Positions 18,376 to 27,232 of a DNA stretch of 64,000 nt are shown in pieces; positions within the stretch are counted from its first letter, which is position 1; each line of letters begins with the position of its first letter. Made by a program: the position numbers and the translations under genes. The notes beneath the pieces were generated by a model. It did no database searches, was not told the origin of the DNA, and saw only the letters and a program-made list of their open reading frames with translations. Source of the DNA: Acidobacteriota bacterium (GTDB lineage: Bacteria; Acidobacteriota; Terriglobia; Bryobacterales; Bryobacteraceae); the NCBI GenBank assembly GCA_018268935.1, contig JAFDVS010000065.1, positions 1 to 64,000 on the forward strand. The letters run 5' to 3'.

Positions 18376-19902
18376 CGCCACTTCGACCGAATCACATCGC
18401 GTAAGCCCCGGCGCCTCCAAACGGTAACTGGCCGTGTTCCCACGGAAATCCGCCCGCCCTAACCGCTTCTCGTGCACCTTCTTCTCCCCGCCCGCGCGAT
18501 ACCGGTACCGGATCCGTAACTCCCCCGCCAACCGCGATGCATCCCGCAGTTTGCAGTGCACCATGTTCGTCCCCGCCAGCAGTCGCGGCAGGGTCATGAT
18601 TCCGTTCTCGAAATAGAGATCCACCGATGCCCCGCCCATTCCCCCGCGCAGTTGAAACCGGTACACACCCTGTAGTGGCAAAACGTCGCCAACCCTTGTC
18701 CAAGCCGACCAAACATCAGTCTCCCCGGCATGTGACACCTTCGCCCGCAGCGTCCGGATCTCATAGCCCGCTCCGCGCGCCAACCGCCCCGCCGTCAATA
18801 CAAACGGGCTGTAGAAATCAAACACGCCCTCCGCATTCTTCGCCACCGGCACGCGCATCCGTCCCCAGGCCTGCCCGATGGTCTGCCCGCCGCTCACCCC
18901 GGCGTTGTATCCCTCGTCCTTCGGCACCGCAGCCAAATACGGTTTTGCCCACGCATAGTTCGGATCATGCTTCGGCCAGTTGCCATCGAACATCGTTTCC
19001 GTCACCCGGTAGAATCGCCCCGCGGGCAGAAACGCCTCCTCACGGTTCGTGTGCGCGCCCTTCGGCACATAAAACTGCCGTGCCGAGTTGTCCCAGAACC
19101 GCTCAATGACCGCACCCGGCGGCAATTGAAAATCCATATCGTGATAGCGCGTGCCCATCTGATACATGCGATTCCCGAACACATGCTCTGCCGGTTTTCC
19201 CGCCTTCACCCAGTCCGCTTCCGTCGCGAAATAGGCCGGATGCAGCAGCAACGCCCGCTCCCATTCCACGCCAAAAAACTCAAAGAACGGAGCGCTCCGG
19301 TAACGGTAGCCCTTGTTCGCAAGCAACCGCTTGTCATCCCCCACTTCCCTCCAATCCAGCACCGCCGCATCCGGCGTGTCGCGGTCCACAATGTAGTAGC
19401 CATAGCGCGGATCAAACGCTCCCCACCGCCCATCCAGCCGCAGCCGGTACATCGTGTGATAGCCACCATTGTCGTGCATCACGCAGACGCGCTCCGCCGA
19501 CTCGCGTTCACGCTTGTACTCGCACCAGGCCGCCTCCGCAATCCGGCTTGTCGTATCGCAATATCCCCACCCATACACGAACAGATTCTTGTGCGCGTCC
19601 GTGACGTATCGTTCCTTCCCTTCCTCACCCTCATACGCCTGAATCATCCCGCCTGTCGCCATCCGCGAAAACAACCGCAGCCAGCGGAAGAACGCTTTCC
19701 CCTGCGCCGTCTCCGATGCCTTCTCTACACCTTCAATGCGCATCACATCGCGAGTCCACCCGGCGAGATCACTGCATTGCGGCCAGCGTTCATTTACCAC
19801 CAGGGGCCCGCTCACGGTCTGCGCTGAGCCTGCCACCTGTGCGCCCAAAAACAGAATCATTGACGCCAATGCCGAGTTCCGCGTAGACTTAGTTGTCATC
19901 AT
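18352..19902 (-). CDS. Secreted transglutaminase-like protein
   Basis: A 516-residue exported protein of no named family that I can assign with certainty. After a signal peptide (ALASMILFLGAQVAGSAQ) comes a region with a Cys-His-Asp arrangement typical of transglutaminase-like folds: Cys115 in WGYCDTTSR, His149 in GYHTMYRL and Asp164 in WGAFDPRYG. The C-terminal third looks like beta-sandwich repeats. The frame is open upstream to 20562, but that part lies under the divergent ROK gene; the Met codons at 19902 and 19899 begin right after a -10-like TATACT on the minus strand, supporting this start. It precedes the receptor/GH20 operon on the same strand, with 137 bases between, and may help degrade or modify extracellular protein or glycoprotein. 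Confidence 0.72.
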   Translation of the reverse strand: MMTTKSTRNSALASMILFLGAQVAGSAQTVSGPLVVNERWPQCSDLAGWTRDVMRIEGVEKASETAQGKAFFRWLRLFSRMATGGMIQAYEGEEGKERYVTDAHKNLFVYGWGYCDTTSRIAEAAWCEYKRERESAERVCVMHDNGGYHTMYRLRLDGRWGAFDPRYGYYIVDRDTPDAAVLDWREVGDDKRLLANKGYRYRSAPFFEFFGVEWERALLLHPAYFATEADWVKAGKPAEHVFGNRMYQMGTRYHDMDFQLPPGAVIERFWDNSARQFYVPKGAHTNREEAFLPAGRFYRVTETMFDGNWPKHDPNYAWAKPYLAAVPKDEGYNAGVSGGQTIGQAWGRMRVPVAKNAEGVFDFYSPFVLTAGRLARGAGYEIRTLRAKVSHAGETDVWSAWTRVGDVLPLQGVYRFQLRGGMGGASVDLYFENGIMTLPRLLAGTNMVHCKLRDASRLAGELRIRYRYRAGGEKKVHEKRLGRADFRGNTASYRLEAPGLTRCDSVEVAYLLPDSK

Positions 19903-19908
19903 AAAGAA

Positions 19909-19916
19909 AGTATAAG
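19909..19916. promoter_or_regulatory. Overlapping divergent -10 boxes
   Basis: On the minus strand TATACT (19909-19914) ends six bases before the ATG at 19902; on the plus strand TATAAG (19911-19916) ends seven bases before the ATG at 19924. The two -10-like elements share four bases and both place the transcription start at or next to the start codon. No Shine-Dalgarno is visible for either gene. Confidence 0.5.
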
Positions 19917-19923
19917 CCCGGCC

Positions 19924-21150
19924 ATGTACAGCCCGCGCCCAAAAAAGCGTGTCCTCCGGCCCGGACAGGTCCGCACCACGAATAACGCGGCCATCCTTCA
20001 ACTGCTCCGGCAGCGCCAACCTTTGTCGCGGGCCGAGATCGCCCGCGCCACCGGGCTCACCGAAGGCACCATCTCCCGCATCACCGCCGGCCTGCTCGAA
20101 CGCGGCCTCGTCGTCGAAGAAGGAGCCGAAAATTCCACCGGCGGGCGCCCCGCCATCCGCCTCCGCCTCGATAACACCCGCTTTCTCTCCATCGGTGTCG
20201 ACATCCTCAACTGGGAAACGCATATCGCCGTCGGTACACTCTCCGGCCAACTGATCGAGACCAAGTATTACCGCACCCCCGACACACCGGAAGCAACGCT
20301 CGACATGATCGCCCGCCACGTGCAGGCCATCCGCCCGCGCTATCGCAACGCCACATTCGTTGGCATTGGCATCACCGCTCGCGGTTTGGTCAACAGCGAC
20401 ACCGGCGTTGTCGAACTCGGCAACGATGCCAATTGGATCGCGGTCCCGGTGCGCGACACGCTCCAAGCCAAAACCGCGCTCCCGGTGCGTGTGGAGAACG
20501 ACGTCCGAGCCGCTGCCCTCGCCGAATACGAGCACGGCAGCGCTGAGGTCCAATCGAGTCATACCCTGCTATTCGTGAAGGTCGGCGAAGGTGTCGGCAT
20601 GGGCATCGTGCTCGATGGCCGTCTCTATCGCGGCCCCAACATGGCCGCGGGGGAAATGGGCCAGATGATGATCGTCTCCGATGCCGCTTCGGACAGCCCG
20701 CACGATAGCCCCGGCTGTCTCGAAAAACTCGCCTCTAACTTTGCCACCAGTGAACGCTACGCCCGTCTCTCCGGCGGTCGCAATCGCAACAACCCCGGCG
20801 ACAGTGCCGCCCAGATCAAGCGCGTCTGCCATCTCGCCGCCAGTGGCGATTCCAAAGCGATCGAAGCACTTCGCGCCACCAGCCGCTATCTCGGCCTCGG
20901 GCTCGCCAACGCCGTCTGGCTACTGAACGCAGATGTCGTAGTCGTTGACGGCGCGGTCACCGAAGCCTGGACCACCGTCTCCGCGGCCATCCGCGAGCAA
21001 TTCCCCTCCGGCGACGCCTTCGCCAATTTCCGCGCACTCACTCTCCGCCCCAGTTCTCTCAGCGGCCGAGCCACCATGATCGCCGCCGTCGGTCTGCCCT
21101 TTGCGTCCTGGTTCAGCGAGGCCCCCACGCTCCGCGCGGCCGGCGACTAA
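19924..21150 (+). CDS. ROK family transcriptional regulator
   Basis: A 408-residue NagC/Mlc-type regulator: winged helix-turn-helix at residues about 17-75 (NNAAILQLLRQRQPLSRAEI, TGLTEGTISRITAGLLERGL) followed by an ROK sugar-kinase-like domain. The kinase-fold landmarks GIGITARGLVNSDTG and VENDVRAAALAEY are present. The zinc site usual in this family (His, then CxCGxxGC) is mostly lost: the His of GEMGHM is Gln, and only HDSPGCLE remains near residue 260. It is divergent from the transglutaminase-like gene with a 21-base gap. It probably controls the adjacent receptor/GH20 operon in response to a sugar, which is inference from position and family. Confidence 0.88.
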   Translation: MYSPRPKKRVLRPGQVRTTNNAAILQLLRQRQPLSRAEIARATGLTEGTISRITAGLLERGLVVEEGAENSTGGRPAIRLRLDNTRFLSIGVDILNWETHIAVGTLSGQLIETKYYRTPDTPEATLDMIARHVQAIRPRYRNATFVGIGITARGLVNSDTGVVELGNDANWIAVPVRDTLQAKTALPVRVENDVRAAALAEYEHGSAEVQSSHTLLFVKVGEGVGMGIVLDGRLYRGPNMAAGEMGQMMIVSDAASDSPHDSPGCLEKLASNFATSERYARLSGGRNRNNPGDSAAQIKRVCHLAASGDSKAIEALRATSRYLGLGLANAVWLLNADVVVVDGAVTEAWTTVSAAIREQFPSGDAFANFRALTLRPSSLSGRATMIAAVGLPFASWFSEAPTLRAAGD

Positions 21151-21153
21151 ACT
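21148..21153 (+). promoter_or_regulatory. -10-like box for leaderless start
   Basis: TAAACT lies six bases before the ATG at 21160, with no Shine-Dalgarno between. One of several such sites in this window. Confidence 0.35.
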
Positions 21154-21159
21154 CCAATT

Positions 21160-21510
21160 ATGTTAGCTCTCCTGTTTTTCATCGCCATCTCCGCCTCGGC
21201 TCAAGACTCCCTCAGCGGCAAATGGCAGATCCAACGCAGCGCTGCTGGGCGCGAAAGCACTCAGCAGTGCACACTCAGCCAAAAAGAGAACGCTCTCACC
21301 GGCGAATGCTCAACCGATCGCGGAGCCATCCGCATCAGCGGGAAAGTTGACGGCAAAAATGTCACCTGGACATACAAGTCGGATTCCGAAGGCGGCGCCG
21401 TGACCGTTGTCTATAACGGCGCCATCGAGTCCGCATCCAAGATCACCGGCACAGTCCTCGCCGTCGAGTTCAGCGTCGAAGGCGATTTCACCGCCACCCG
21501 CATCAAGTAG
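21160..21510 (+). CDS. Small secreted beta-rich protein
   Basis: A 116-residue protein with a signal peptide (LALLFFIAISASAQ) and a single compact domain (LSGKWQIQRSAAG, GKVDGKNVTWTYKS, ITGTVLAVEFSVEG) that looks lipocalin-like or like other small extracellular beta barrels. It contains one Cys pair (QCTLS and GECST). No family is assigned. A TAAACT hexamer at 21148-21153 sits six bases before the ATG. It starts nine bases after the ROK gene and ends two bases from the convergent sulfatase. Confidence 0.72.
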   Translation: MLALLFFIAISASAQDSLSGKWQIQRSAAGRESTQQCTLSQKENALTGECSTDRGAIRISGKVDGKNVTWTYKSDSEGGAVTVVYNGAIESASKITGTVLAVEFSVEGDFTATRIK

Positions 21511-21512
21511 GA

Positions 21513-22862
21513 TCAGCGTTGCGACACGGCCTTGGTAAAACTGGCCTCCTGCACCCGTACAGCCTCTTCCATCTGTGCGACTAACTCCTCATGCGCCGCC
21601 GCAACATTGAATCTCTCCGCAATGTCCGTCTCCACGTTGTACAGCTCCCACCCCTGCCCCACCCGATGCAGTTTCCAGGGCCCGCGCCGCATGGCTCTTA
21701 GCTGACCCGCGTGATAGTAGAAGAAGTCCCGTTGCTCGCGGCTCCCCTTGCCCCACAACAACGGCGCCAGATCCGCCCCATCCAGGGCCGGATTCTCCTT
21801 GGGCACTCCGCCCGTCAATTCCGCCAGCGTCGGGAAAATATCCATCGTTGACGCCACCGCATGCGACACCTGTCCCGGTGCGATCCGCCCTTTCCATCGC
21901 GCGAGAAACGGCTCGCGCACTCCGCCTTCCCAAGTCGTCGCCTTCCCTTCCCGCAATGCCCCGTTCGATCCACCATGCTCACCGAGATTCACTGCCCCGC
22001 CATTGTCCGAACTGAACAGCACCAGCGTGTTCTCTTCCACCTTCAGTTCCGCCAGCATCTTCATCACTTCGCCCACTGACCAATCCATCTCTTCCACCGC
22101 ATCGCCATACAAACCGCGCTTGCTCTTGCCCCGGAACCGCGCGCTGGCAAACAGCGGCACATGGGGAAACGTATGCGCGAAGTACAAGAAGAAAGGCTTC
22201 TTCGCCTGCACCGATTTGCGAATGAACCCTGTGGCCACTTCCGTGTATCGCGGCGTCAATTGTGTCTGATCCGGCTCCGTCTCAATCACGTTCTCATCCC
22301 GCATCAACGGAATGCCTGGCAACGTTTTGTACCGCGCCAGCACGGTGGCCGCGCGCGTCCTGCCGAACTGCTTGTCGATCTCATCGTAAACAGGATTCGT
22401 CGCCGTGCTCATGTCATTCGAGTACGGAATGCCGAAGTAGGAATCAAATCCGTGCCGTGTCGGCAAGTATTCCGGCAGATGCCCCAAATGCCACTTACCC
22501 ACAATCTGTGTCGCATACCCCCTCGCCCGCAACATCTCCGCCATCGTCACTTCGGATGCAGGCAGCCCACCCTTCGAATCCGGAAACAGAACGAAGTTGA
22601 TCCCACTCCGCACCGGATAGCGGCCCGTCATCAACGCCGCCCGGCTCGGCGAACACAATGGCGCCGCCGAATAGAACTGCGTGAACCGCATCCCTTCCGC
22701 AGCCATCCTGTCCAAGTGCGGCGTACGGATCGACGGATTCCCATAGCAGCCCAAGTCCCCCGATCCCAAATCATCGGCGTAAATCAGGACTATATTCGGC
22801 ATCGGCCGCCGCTGCGCCAGCGCGGGCGCAGCCATCGTAAGCAAAAATTCGCGACGCAGCAT
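21513..22862 (-). CDS. Sulfatase, Tat-exported
   Basis: A 449-residue type I sulfatase. A Tat signal (RREFLLTMAAPALA) is followed by the metal-binding Asp pair at residues 30-31 (IYADDLGSGDLG), the formylglycine motif C-S-P-S-R at Cys70 and GKWHLGH in the middle; SSDNGG supplies the late metal ligands. It resembles exported arylsulfatase A/GalNAc-6-sulfatase-like enzymes of glycan degraders. It is shorter than the sulfatase at 4876 and only distantly similar, so the two probably have different substrates. It is divergent from the MoxR gene with a 50-base gap; a TATGAT element lies nine bases before the start codon on the minus strand. Confidence 0.93.
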   Translation of the reverse strand: MLRREFLLTMAAPALAQRRPMPNIVLIYADDLGSGDLGCYGNPSIRTPHLDRMAAEGMRFTQFYSAAPLCSPSRAALMTGRYPVRSGINFVLFPDSKGGLPASEVTMAEMLRARGYATQIVGKWHLGHLPEYLPTRHGFDSYFGIPYSNDMSTATNPVYDEIDKQFGRTRAATVLARYKTLPGIPLMRDENVIETEPDQTQLTPRYTEVATGFIRKSVQAKKPFFLYFAHTFPHVPLFASARFRGKSKRGLYGDAVEEMDWSVGEVMKMLAELKVEENTLVLFSSDNGGAVNLGEHGGSNGALREGKATTWEGGVREPFLARWKGRIAPGQVSHAVASTMDIFPTLAELTGGVPKENPALDGADLAPLLWGKGSREQRDFFYYHAGQLRAMRRGPWKLHRVGQGWELYNVETDIAERFNVAAAHEELVAQMEEAVRVQEASFTKAVSQR

Positions 22863-22912
22863 CAGGTTTTCATCATATGTGAGACGGCTCGTACCGTGTC
22901 AGAATAGCCTCT

Positions 22913-23740
22913 ATGATTGTTTCTGTCGAAGGCGTGCCGGTTCACCTCGCGCACCCCGATGAGTTGCCCGTTGAATGGGTCGGCCAACAGGATGTGATGC
23001 GTCAACTGCTCGCCGCCTGGTTGGTTGTGGACGAGCGTGACCTCCCCATGAACCCCCGTCTTATCGGCAAGCCCGGCGTGGGAAAAACCACACTCGCCTA
23101 TTCGGCCGCCAAACGGCTGGGCCAGGAAATCTACATCATGCAGGCCACCGTTGACACCCGGCCCGAAGATCTCATCATCACTCCTGTGATCGAAGAAGCA
23201 GGCAAGCTTCGTTACGTCGCCTCCCCCCTGGTCAGCGCCATGATCCGCGGCGGCATCGCCATCCTTGATGAAGGCAACCGCATGAGCGAGAAAAGTTGGG
23301 CCAGTCTGGCGCCGCTGCTCGACAACCGCCGCTATGTGGAATCCATCGTCGCCGGCGTCAAGATCAAAGCCCATTCCAACTTCCGCCTCGTCGCCACCAT
23401 GAACGACGATGCCTCCACCTTCGACCTGCCCGAATACATCCATTCCCGCCTTCAGCCGCAGATCCTCATCGACTTCCCGGAGCGTGACGAAGAGATGGCC
23501 ATCCTCCGCGAAAACCTCCCCTTCTGCGAAGACCGCATCCTCGAATACGTCACCGATTTCCTCCAGACCGCCCATTCTGCCGAAGAGCGCTACACCGTCC
23601 GCGACGGCATCAATATTGCCCGCTACGCCACTAAACTGCAGCGCATGGCAAAGGATGAAATCAGCTACCGCCAGGCGCTTCATACATCACTCGTGGAGAC
23701 GCTCGGCGAAGAGGCGCTGCGCTATGCTCCCCGCCCCTGA
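22913..23740 (+). CDS. MoxR-type AAA+ ATPase
   Basis: A 275-residue MoxR-family ATPase, probably a cytoplasmic chaperone-like remodeller. Walker A GKPGVGKTT at residues 52-60, Walker B GIAILDEGNR with Asp119/Glu120, sensor 1 LVATMNDD and an arginine-finger region (IHSRLQP) are all intact. It is somewhat shorter than typical MoxR proteins (about 320) because the C-terminal lid is small. The stop overlaps the start of the next gene by 17 bases, so the two are translationally coupled. MoxR ATPases usually pair with VWA proteins; here the partner has no obvious VWA domain. Confidence 0.9.
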   Translation: MIVSVEGVPVHLAHPDELPVEWVGQQDVMRQLLAAWLVVDERDLPMNPRLIGKPGVGKTTLAYSAAKRLGQEIYIMQATVDTRPEDLIITPVIEEAGKLRYVASPLVSAMIRGGIAILDEGNRMSEKSWASLAPLLDNRRYVESIVAGVKIKAHSNFRLVATMNDDASTFDLPEYIHSRLQPQILIDFPERDEEMAILRENLPFCEDRILEYVTDFLQTAHSAEERYTVRDGINIARYATKLQRMAKDEISYRQALHTSLVETLGEEALRYAPRP

Positions 23741-25547
23741 TTTTTTCGATCCCAACAATCTCACGCGCGGCGAGTTCACTTATTTTCCCGTCGTCCCAGG
23801 GCGCGCCGAATTTGCCGTACGCCTGCGCCACATCCTCCTCGCGGTTCAACCCAAAGTTGTAGCCATCGAACTGCCCGGATGTTATGAAGCGCCGTTGCGC
23901 CACGCCCTGCGGCGCCTCCCCGAGATCTCCGCTGTTCTCTGCGCCCTGCGCGAAGACGACTTCGATGACCCCGTGGTTTGGCCCGTCGAAGTGACTGACC
24001 CGTTCGTCGAAGCCGCCCGCACCGCTTCCGAGATCGGAGCAACACTTCTTCTCCTCGAGCCCGATGCGCATGAGCGTCCCCACGTCAAAGGCGCCTATCC
24101 CGACCCTTACGCGATGGAGCACATCGGCCTCGAAAAATACATCGAGCAATTTCGTCTCTTCCCCCAAACCCGCAGTGCCGATGTCGAACGCCACGCCTCC
24201 GCCATCGCATGGAAACTGCAAGGCGCCGATCCGTACGCGCGCACGGTGGTGGTGCTGTCGCTCAACCTCCTGGACGCTGTCCTCGACGCGATGGAAACCC
24301 CGCAGCCCGAACCCGACACCGGTCCCCCGCTCGGCGCGCGGCTGGTCAATCCTCATCCCGATTGCCTTGCCGAGATCACTACCGAAACGCCGTGGCTTCA
24401 GGAGCGGTACACCCGCTGGCGCGATTCCGATCGCGGCGCCTTCCCGGATCGCCCCCGCCTCCAATACGAGTTATTAAAGGAAGCGGAACAAGCCTACCAG
24501 GCCATCACCGGAGACAAGATCGTTCACTGGCAGCGCCGCATGATGGCGCGCTTCACTCGCAACCTCGCCCACATCAGCGGAGATCTCATCGCCGGCCTCT
24601 ACGATCTGACTGTAGCCGCGCGTTCCGTCGCCGATGACAACTACGCATGGGAAGTGTGGCAGACCGCCAACCGCTACTCTGCCCAGAAGGAAGAAACCGA
24701 CATCGAAACCGCGCCCTTTAGCGCCGATGAAGTATTCCTCGACACTCGCAAACTCCGCATCCGCCGCCGTGTTCCACGCCCCAAGCATCTTTCCCGCCCC
24801 CACAACCTCAAACCTCACAAGCGTGAGAAACGCCCCGGCGAGTGGGCGGAACAGTTGGATGGTAATTCCATCTGTTCCTATCCGCCCGAGGACATCGTCA
24901 TCGAAGACTACGGCCGGTTCCTCAAATCCAAAGGCAAGAGCATCCTTTCCGAAGAGCGCACCCGCGTCGAAGCATTCTGCACCTCCCTGCACGATGGGGT
25001 CGACATCCGTGAAACGATTCGCAATTGGCATCAGGGAAAAATATTCGTTCGCCAGATGCAGCGCCTCGCCGGCGAAGTGGGCGCGGTCATCGTCATTTTC
25101 GATGAGGACCGGGATAATCGCTACACCTACATGACCACTTGGCTCGGAGAAAACGCAAATGAATCCGATATGGCGTTTTATTCGACACACCCCTTCGACC
25201 ACATGGTGGGCCCCGGCATCGGGCGCGCCGAATACGGCGGCCTACTGATGACGCTCCCCCCGCGCCGCATGTACAACGTCTGGGTCGATCCTGATTATCA
25301 CTTCGCTGAAACCAAGCCGGAACGCCTGTTAATGGCGGGTTTGGACTACTCCGTTGAGAAATACGTCGTCTACGCGGGCCCTCGTCCACCGCGCAGCATC
25401 TTCAGATCCATAGCCAATCACCTCGGGCGGAAAATCATCTATCTCCCCCTCGGCGCACTGTCTCCCACCAAGCTGAAAAAGCTGCGCGTCGTGCATGTGC
25501 TCGATGGTTACGCCCGCCGTGATTCCGCCAAGGATTTTATTTGGTAG
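23724..25547 (+). CDS. Uncharacterised 607-residue partner of MoxR ATPase
   Basis: Not assigned to a named family with certainty. The N-terminal region (FTYFPVVPGRAEFAVRLRHI, then KVVAIELPG at residues 44-52) has the look of the TraB/ChaN/DUF5682-like class, in which a first strand is followed by a statement-like IExPG motif; this is a resemblance only. The middle is helical with many charged residues, with a basic patch (IRRRVPRPKHLSRPHNLKPH) near residue 350. The C-terminal 200 residues are mixed alpha/beta (AVIVIFDEDRDNRYTYMTTW, KYVVYAGPRPP). No signal peptide or membrane helix. Start ATG 23724 is inside the MoxR gene, overlapping by 17 bases, which ties its function to the ATPase. The frame is open further upstream but there only shadows MoxR. 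Confidence 0.75.
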   Translation: MLPAPDFFDPNNLTRGEFTYFPVVPGRAEFAVRLRHILLAVQPKVVAIELPGCYEAPLRHALRRLPEISAVLCALREDDFDDPVVWPVEVTDPFVEAARTASEIGATLLLLEPDAHERPHVKGAYPDPYAMEHIGLEKYIEQFRLFPQTRSADVERHASAIAWKLQGADPYARTVVVLSLNLLDAVLDAMETPQPEPDTGPPLGARLVNPHPDCLAEITTETPWLQERYTRWRDSDRGAFPDRPRLQYELLKEAEQAYQAITGDKIVHWQRRMMARFTRNLAHISGDLIAGLYDLTVAARSVADDNYAWEVWQTANRYSAQKEETDIETAPFSADEVFLDTRKLRIRRRVPRPKHLSRPHNLKPHKREKRPGEWAEQLDGNSICSYPPEDIVIEDYGRFLKSKGKSILSEERTRVEAFCTSLHDGVDIRETIRNWHQGKIFVRQMQRLAGEVGAVIVIFDEDRDNRYTYMTTWLGENANESDMAFYSTHPFDHMVGPGIGRAEYGGLLMTLPPRRMYNVWVDPDYHFAETKPERLLMAGLDYSVEKYVVYAGPRPPRSIFRSIANHLGRKIIYLPLGALSPTKLKKLRVVHVLDGYARRDSAKDFIW

Positions 25548-25598
25548 ATATATTCATCAAATCCTAATCGCATAAATCAGAACAGCCGATAAATAAGC

Positions 25599-26315
25599 GT
25601 GCTGTTACTCATCGCCCTCCTCCCCATCCTTACCGCTCAGCCCGATCGCTACGGACTGCCCGCCTGCCAGGCCCCCAATCACGAACTCGTCGTGCACGAA
25701 GCCTTCACCATCTGCCACGACTCCGCGCACAAAGTACCGGCCTGGACCGCGTACGAACTCACCGCCGCACAACTTCAAATTCCCGCCACTCCCCGCCCCT
25801 CGCATTTCCGCGCCGATCACACGCTCCAGTTCCATGGCGCCACCAACACCGACTACACGCACAGCGGATTCCACCGCGGCCACCTTGTCCCCGCACGCGA
25901 CATTGCCAACTCGCGGGAAACATTTCTTCTCTCCAACGCAGCGCCCCAGCAACCTTCCCTCAATCTCGGCCGCTGGCGTCAACTGGAAGACGCAGTCCGA
26001 CGTCTCGCCGTCAACGCCGATGCGCTCTACATCATTACCGGAACGCTCTTCACCAGCGCCCCGGAAGCCATCGGCCCCAACCACGTCGCCGTTCCCTCTC
26101 ACTTCTACAAAGCGATCCTCGCCGTCCACGGCGAGCAGAAGCAAGTGTTCGCCATCATCCTCCCCAACGCCGCAAATCTCCGCCAACCCCTCGCCGGCTT
26201 CGCCACAACCGTGGACGAAATCGAATCACTCACCGGCCTCGATCTCTTTCCCGCCCTCTCGGAGACGGACCAAGCCATCCTGGAACAATCCCGCACACCC
26301 ATTCCACTTCACTAA
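25599..26315 (+). CDS. Secreted DNA/RNA non-specific endonuclease (NUC family)
   Basis: A 238-residue beta-beta-alpha metal nuclease. A signal peptide (LLLIALLPILTA) exports it. The catalytic segment reads SGFHRGHLVPARD with the general-base His at residue 95, followed by SNAAPQQPSLN supplying the metal-binding Asn and WRQLEDAVR. The usual motif is DRGH; here His92 replaces the Asp, an unusual change close to the active site. Start is GTG 25599. Probably a scavenging or defensive extracellular nuclease. Confidence 0.85.
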   Translation: MLLLIALLPILTAQPDRYGLPACQAPNHELVVHEAFTICHDSAHKVPAWTAYELTAAQLQIPATPRPSHFRADHTLQFHGATNTDYTHSGFHRGHLVPARDIANSRETFLLSNAAPQQPSLNLGRWRQLEDAVRRLAVNADALYIITGTLFTSAPEAIGPNHVAVPSHFYKAILAVHGEQKQVFAIILPNAANLRQPLAGFATTVDEIESLTGLDLFPALSETDQAILEQSRTPIPLH

Positions 26316-26336
26316 TCCGCGACCAGGCGCATGCGG

Positions 26337-26342
26337 TACAGT
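26337..26342 (+). promoter_or_regulatory. -10-like box for leaderless start
   Basis: TACAGT ends eight bases before the ATG at 26351; no Shine-Dalgarno intervenes. Confidence 0.35.
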
Positions 26343-26350
26343 ATCAGGGA

Positions 26351-27232
26351 ATGAACTGGCAATGGGAAGAACTCGATCCAGCATACGGCGGTGTGAGTGA
26401 AGGTCCTGTATGGGACGGCAACGTCCTCCTCTACACTCGCATTCAGCAAAGTCGCATCATGCGTTATGCCCCCTCCACCGGGCACCTGGAAATTTTCCGC
26501 GAGAGTACGAACTACGCTAACGGCCTCGCCTACGATTCGCTTGGCCGCCTCTACGCATGTGTCGGCGGCGCCGATGAGCACAACCGCCGCGTCGTCCGCT
26601 ATGAACCCGATGGTTCCGAGAAAGTCCTCGCCGACAGATTCGAGGGCAAGCGACTCAATATCCCCAACGACCTCATTGTTGACGCAGATATGCGCGTCTG
26701 GTTCACCGATCCTTTTTATGAGAACGCCGCCGGCCCATGGAGCGCAGACCGAACACATAAGGACCTTGATCACGATTCCGTCTACCGCCTCGATCCTCAA
26801 CCGGGCGGCGACTACAGCATCACGCGTCTGACCTTCGACACCACTCGTCCCAACGGCCTCCTCTTTTCCAAAGACGGGAAAACACTCTACGTCGCGCAAA
26901 GCGGCAGGCTCGCAACAGAGCAGCGTCAACTCCGTGCCTATCCCATCCAATCGGACCTGTCCCTCGGCGAAGCGGCCATTCTCCACGACTTCGGCGCTCA
27001 CCGCGGCATCGACGGCATGTGCCTTGATCGCGAAGGGAACATCGTGGCGACCGCGGGTTGGGAACAGGGTGGCCCTGGCCCATCCATATATGTATTCGCC
27101 CCCGACGGTACAATCATCGAACGTCACAACGCACCGTGCACACGCCCAACCAACTGCTGTTTCGCGGACAACGGCACACTGTACGTCACCACCATCGAGG
27201 GATTCCTGTTCCGCACGGAGACCGGCCGGTGA
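26351..27232 (+). CDS. SMP-30/gluconolactonase family protein
   Basis: A 293-residue six-bladed propeller of the SMP-30/LRE family, which hydrolyses sugar lactones in a metal-dependent way. Metal ligands of the family are visible: the N-terminal Glu in VSEGPVWDG, Asn in NIPNDLIVD and Asp in RGIDGMCLD; blades show DSLGRLYAC, DADMRVWFTD, SKDGKTLYVA. No signal peptide, so cytoplasmic. A TACAGT hexamer lies eight bases before the start. Its stop overlaps the GTG start of the downstream hydrolase (GTGA), so the pair is co-translated. Confidence 0.9.
   Translation: MNWQWEELDPAYGGVSEGPVWDGNVLLYTRIQQSRIMRYAPSTGHLEIFRESTNYANGLAYDSLGRLYACVGGADEHNRRVVRYEPDGSEKVLADRFEGKRLNIPNDLIVDADMRVWFTDPFYENAAGPWSADRTHKDLDHDSVYRLDPQPGGDYSITRLTFDTTRPNGLLFSKDGKTLYVAQSGRLATEQRQLRAYPIQSDLSLGEAAILHDFGAHRGIDGMCLDREGNIVATAGWEQGGPGPSIYVFAPDGTIIERHNAPCTRPTNCCFADNGTLYVTTIEGFLFRTETGR

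Noticed and set aside
19903..20562. N-terminal extension of the transglutaminase-like gene.
   Set aside because: It lies on the opposite strand of the well-supported ROK gene, has no similarity to anything, and would bury a good signal peptide.
23409..23723. Earlier start for the 607-residue protein.
   Set aside because: The extension lies entirely inside the MoxR gene in another frame and is Ser/Arg/Pro-rich, typical of shadow frames in GC-rich DNA.
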